DNA from: a virus
Virus record (IMG/VR): IMGVR_UViG_3300030382_001515
Location: 1 to 57,075 of that record
Reading direction: 5' to 3' (one strand)
DNA length: 57,075 nucleotides
Part shown: in pieces, positions 54,023 to 57,075 of the stretch
How the letters are laid out: each line of letters starts with the position of its first letter
Position numbering within the stretch: position 1 is the first letter of the stretch
Notes under the pieces: model-generated
The model's database searches: none
What the model saw: only the letters and a program-made list of their open reading frames with translations
Told to the model about the DNA's origin: nothing
Made by a program: the position numbers and the translations under genes

Positions 54023-57000
54023 CAAGTAGCGGTGGTAGAAACCAGTTTCAAATAACTCCTAAGAGGTCTCAATTTGAGGACTTAGCACCTCAAGCTGAAA
54101 AGCCTGAATTACCTGGAGCACCAGCTCAACCAAATAAAGAGCGATATCAAACTGGTGGGCAGTTATATGATAAGTCTTCCTTTCAACCAGATAACAGATT
54201 ACAATCTGCTGTTGATTCAATAGAAGCGTTTATAGATCCTCAAACTGGTGGTTGGACTAAATCTCAAGAGATGCTTCTTCAACATTGGAGAGGAGAATCT
54301 CAAAAGATAGCAGATTCAGTAAGACAGGCAGATTCTTGGTTGGATTCTGTTGATGCTGCTACTAAAAATGCAGAGAAAACTGCTGATGTAGTTAGGCTTT
54401 TAGAAAAGAAAGGTGAAATTGAATTAGCTAGAGAAACAGCTTTAAACGATAATACAAACGCTTTTTACTACTGGGATGCGGTTGCTTATGACGCAGGTAG
54501 AGATGCTGCAATTACTTTAAGAGATATAGGTGTTAAAGATTTACAGCATATAGCTTCTTTGGATGAAACTAAGAGAGGTTTATACATACAGAAACTTGCA
54601 TCAGGAGCACTTAAAGGAACAGAACATATACCTTCAGCAGCTAGAGCAGCGAGAATAGATCCACTAATGGCCTCTGTTACTGCTGAATTAAAAGCAGAAG
54701 CTAATAGTAGAGCTAGAGAATTTAAAGATGATATAGATAGACGTACCTCTACTCAATTGCTTAGAGGAGCAGTTAGTGAAACTTCTAGATTAATCTTCGC
54801 TGATAAAGATGGTCCAGTAGCAGTATCCAGATTAAGGTCTGGGCTTACGAACCAAAGAGGGTTCTGGATGATTACTAAAGGTAAAAGCGGTAAGTTTGCT
54901 ACTGAACAGTTATCTTTATCAATTCAAAATGGAGATCTATTTGTAGACGTTGCAGGAGCTACAGATTCACAAGGGAACCCTATAGGCGATTCTTGGAATG
55001 ATTGGGGGCAAGCTGGAGTAGGTATAGATGCTTCTTATTTTCTTAAGTCTTTAGATGGGATGATGGTTCCTGATGGTAACGGCGGAATGATAAACCAGTT
55101 AGAGGCTAAAGATTCTAAGGGTATAACTATAAGAGAGAGGATACAGGAGTATGGGAAAAAGCAGTCAGCATTATATACAGCTCATCTTAAAGCTAAAGAA
55201 ACATCTTTATCTGCAATAACGAAAAACTACAAACGTGGCATTGTAAATGAGTCTAATGACTGGGATGAAAAGAATCCAGGTGCTAGTTATCAACAGATAG
55301 AAACTCAAAGAAATAAGGTAAGAGCTTCTATTGAAAAAGATATGGAGAGTAACGGTACTCTTAAAGACCTATTTGGTGATGGTGATATAGAGAAGTTGTT
55401 AAATAGGGCTTATCCTCTTGATCTTTTAAAGACACCTGTTGAGCTAAGAAACGACGTATTAGACGCAGTAGAGTTGTCTATTTATGAAGACGGAGACTTG
55501 GAGATCCCTCCAGACATCATGAGGATGATGACAAATAATGACGGTAAACTTTACGATGTTTATAAAGATGTTCGTAAGACGTATAGAGATGCAAATAAAG
55601 AAGCCTTTAAAACTAACAGAACTTTAATAAAGAATCTTGTTAGGGAAAATGTAACCAGTTTAAAGGGTGAATTACCTGTAATACTAAGAGATCATCCAGG
55701 TTTAACAGATTTATATAACGGTTCTAATGAGGGTAAAGCTCACGCAAAAGATTTAGTAGATGCTGCGAAAGCTAAAATATTCCCAATATTAGAACCTAAG
55801 TTTAACGAACTTTTAAGGAAGAAATATAGAGCAGCGTTAGTTGCTAAGAAAGACATCAATAGTGAAGCAGTTCAAAAAGAGATATATAACTCAGCTCTTA
55901 ACGACCTTAAGAGTGATCCACTTCTAGGTGATATTGACTCATGGATCGTAAAAGTACCAGGAACTAACCAGTGGAAGCTTAGAAATATAGCTAAACCAGA
56001 GGGTGTAGTACTCAGCTACCCTAACGGTAGGTTTGTACCAGGGCAGATAAACACACCAACAGGTAATGGTAATAAGGCTAATTTTACATATAGCGATAAC
56101 GGTTTAAGCGCATCACTGTATTACCAAGGTGAGTTCGTAGGACCAAATGCTAGAAGTGCCTTTGATGAATTTACAAGAGACACTATTCTCATACCTGAAG
56201 ACCACTTAAAAGCTTGGTCACACGCAAGGACTCTTCTTTCTCAAGGGAAGCCCATACCTGACGGTCTCATCACCAACGATATGAGAGAGACTCTAACTAA
56301 TTTAAGTACTAGGGCTACTAACGGTGCAGTACAACCTTGGGAACTCTTAAAAAGATCGCATGAAGTTTTCTATGGTAATACAAAAATGAACGCATTAGGT
56401 CTTAGTGATGAAGACAATAAAGGTTTTTATCAACAGCTAGGCTCCTTAACAGGCTCAGTTAGTGCTTCTAATAATGCTGATGATTCTATGGATGCTTCAA
56501 GTATTACAGTTAAGCCTATGACAAGGCTTATATATGGGGTAAATAACTACGGTGTATCAGTATCTCTAACTAAAGGTAACGATCAACAGTTTTCAAATGA
56601 CGTACCTACACCTGTAAATGGTGAGATTGTTGAAGTTGGTAATAATAAGATTGATGGTAATTTCATAGTCATCAGAACGAATAGTAAATCTAATTACAAC
56701 GAAAAGGGTGACTTAGTTAAAATCTCTAATTTAGCTGAAACCAACGTTGAGGTTGGAGATGTGGTAGAGCCAGGAGAGCAGATAGGCTTACAAGGAGATG
56801 ATACAGACCTTAACAGTGGAGAAAGGTCTACCACTGGTCAAATAGTTTCTCCAGGGCATCTCACTGTTCAGATATTCCAAGGTGATACAGGAGAAGTAGG
56901 TACTGATACTCAATACAGTCAAGGTTATAACACAGCATTTGTTAACGGTATGTTCATACCTCTTTATACAGATGTGCTAGCAGCGGCTAATGAAGTACCT

Positions 57001-57075
57001 GCAACACCTATAAATACAGAAAAAGGGATTGGTTACTCACCAGATGATATTGATGTAGGTGGTGCAAAAACGCTT
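54019..57075 (+). CDS. Internal virion protein, gp15-like, second copy (3' end outside window)
   Basis: Open from ATG 54019 to the last base, 1019 codons without a stop. Start M-T-S-S-G-G-R-N-Q-F-Q-I-T-P-K-R-S-Q-F parallels the first copy, with shared A-Q-P-N-K-E and S-S-F-Q-P-D. It is more diverged than the other genes. The M23-like part at about 843-955 (T-P-V-N-G-E-I-V-E-V-G, I-G-L-Q-G-D, S-P-G-H-L-T-V-Q-I) again lacks the full metal set, but one His of the HxH motif is kept (H-L-T). Confidence 0.85.
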   Translation, partial: MTSSGGRNQFQITPKRSQFEDLAPQAEKPELPGAPAQPNKERYQTGGQLYDKSSFQPDNRLQSAVDSIEAFIDPQTGGWTKSQEMLLQHWRGESQKIADSVRQADSWLDSVDAATKNAEKTADVVRLLEKKGEIELARETALNDNTNAFYYWDAVAYDAGRDAAITLRDIGVKDLQHIASLDETKRGLYIQKLASGALKGTEHIPSAARAARIDPLMASVTAELKAEANSRAREFKDDIDRRTSTQLLRGAVSETSRLIFADKDGPVAVSRLRSGLTNQRGFWMITKGKSGKFATEQLSLSIQNGDLFVDVAGATDSQGNPIGDSWNDWGQAGVGIDASYFLKSLDGMMVPDGNGGMINQLEAKDSKGITIRERIQEYGKKQSALYTAHLKAKETSLSAITKNYKRGIVNESNDWDEKNPGASYQQIETQRNKVRASIEKDMESNGTLKDLFGDGDIEKLLNRAYPLDLLKTPVELRNDVLDAVELSIYEDGDLEIPPDIMRMMTNNDGKLYDVYKDVRKTYRDANKEAFKTNRTLIKNLVRENVTSLKGELPVILRDHPGLTDLYNGSNEGKAHAKDLVDAAKAKIFPILEPKFNELLRKKYRAALVAKKDINSEAVQKEIYNSALNDLKSDPLLGDIDSWIVKVPGTNQWKLRNIAKPEGVVLSYPNGRFVPGQINTPTGNGNKANFTYSDNGLSASLYYQGEFVGPNARSAFDEFTRDTILIPEDHLKAWSHARTLLSQGKPIPDGLITNDMRETLTNLSTRATNGAVQPWELLKRSHEVFYGNTKMNALGLSDEDNKGFYQQLGSLTGSVSASNNADDSMDASSITVKPMTRLIYGVNNYGVSVSLTKGNDQQFSNDVPTPVNGEIVEVGNNKIDGNFIVIRTNSKSNYNEKGDLVKISNLAETNVEVGDVVEPGEQIGLQGDDTDLNSGERSTTGQIVSPGHLTVQIFQGDTGEVGTDTQYSQGYNTAFVNGMFIPLYTDVLAAANEVPATPINTEKGIGYSPDDIDVGGAKTL

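Noticed and set aside
1-57075. Prophage in a host chromosome
   Set aside because: No integrase, attachment repeat or host gene is seen; the circular period and strain join are better explained by phage assembly.
1-57075. CRISPR arrays, insertion sequences or toxin-antitoxin pairs
   Set aside because: No regularly spaced repeats with spacers, no transposase and no recognised pair; the only regular repeats are in fibre genes and the ACTGTT arrays.

Overview
The window reads as the genome of a T7-like podovirus of marine picocyanobacterial type, followed by part of a second, diverged relative. Packing is tight and almost unidirectional. The T7 order is preserved: portal, scaffold, capsid, tail tube proteins, internal virion proteins, fibre, terminase, then ssDNA-binding protein, endonuclease I, primase-helicase, DNA polymerase, exonuclease. 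Cyanophage-style features include the fibre repeats, an S74 chaperone tail, class I ribonucleotide reductase genes, a MazG-like protein, a small 'KSEKQKKYLYANKP' protein and a CxxCxxCC protein. The host assignment (Synechococcus or Prochlorococcus) is inference from gene content; no host DNA is present. I see no single-subunit RNA polymerase, integrase, photosynthesis gene, tRNA or recognisable endolysin in the full unit.

Layout. 1-255: tail end of nrdB. 255-19431: virion genes (two coiled-coil proteins, portal, scaffold, capsid, tail tube/nozzle, three internal virion proteins). 19435-25260: fibre and fibre-associated genes. 27082-25214, minus strand: holin-like protein and three secreted proteins. 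27081-30941: small genes and the terminase pair. 31.0-35.3 kb: an accessory/early region of small genes, bracketed by a ~90-bp inverted repeat rich in ACTGTT motifs and including minus-strand membrane peptides and an outer-membrane-protein-like gene. 35293-41254: DNA metabolism. 41197-43913: DUF3310, MazG-like, nrdA and nrdB for nucleotide supply.

At 43659 the sequence returns to the position represented by base 1 (period 43658). Bases 1-98 and 43659-43756 are identical. After that the second copy (43757-57075) is collinear gene for gene with 1-13417 but diverged, mostly synonymously, until the window ends inside the gp15-like gene. The simplest reading is an assembly that ran once round a circular or terminally redundant phage genome and crossed at a shared stretch into a co-occurring strain. 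A genuine mixed concatemer is the alternative.

How the genes work together: terminase, portal, scaffold and capsid build and fill the head. The gp11/gp12-like proteins form the tail tube, and the gp14-16-like proteins are ejected to carry DNA through the envelope. Fibres with an S74 tail recognise the host. Host nucleotides are recycled by endonuclease I, exonuclease, MazG-like protein and RNR and fed to the T7-type replisome. Without a phage RNA polymerase, transcription should depend on host polymerase, which makes the repeated control regions at 31.0 and 35.2 kb especially interesting. The most notable observations are this inverted-repeat pair, the strain join, codon-mosaic patches between the two copies, an RNR beta subunit lacking the radical tyrosine, and a 172-nt dual-coding overlap in the secreted-protein cassette.
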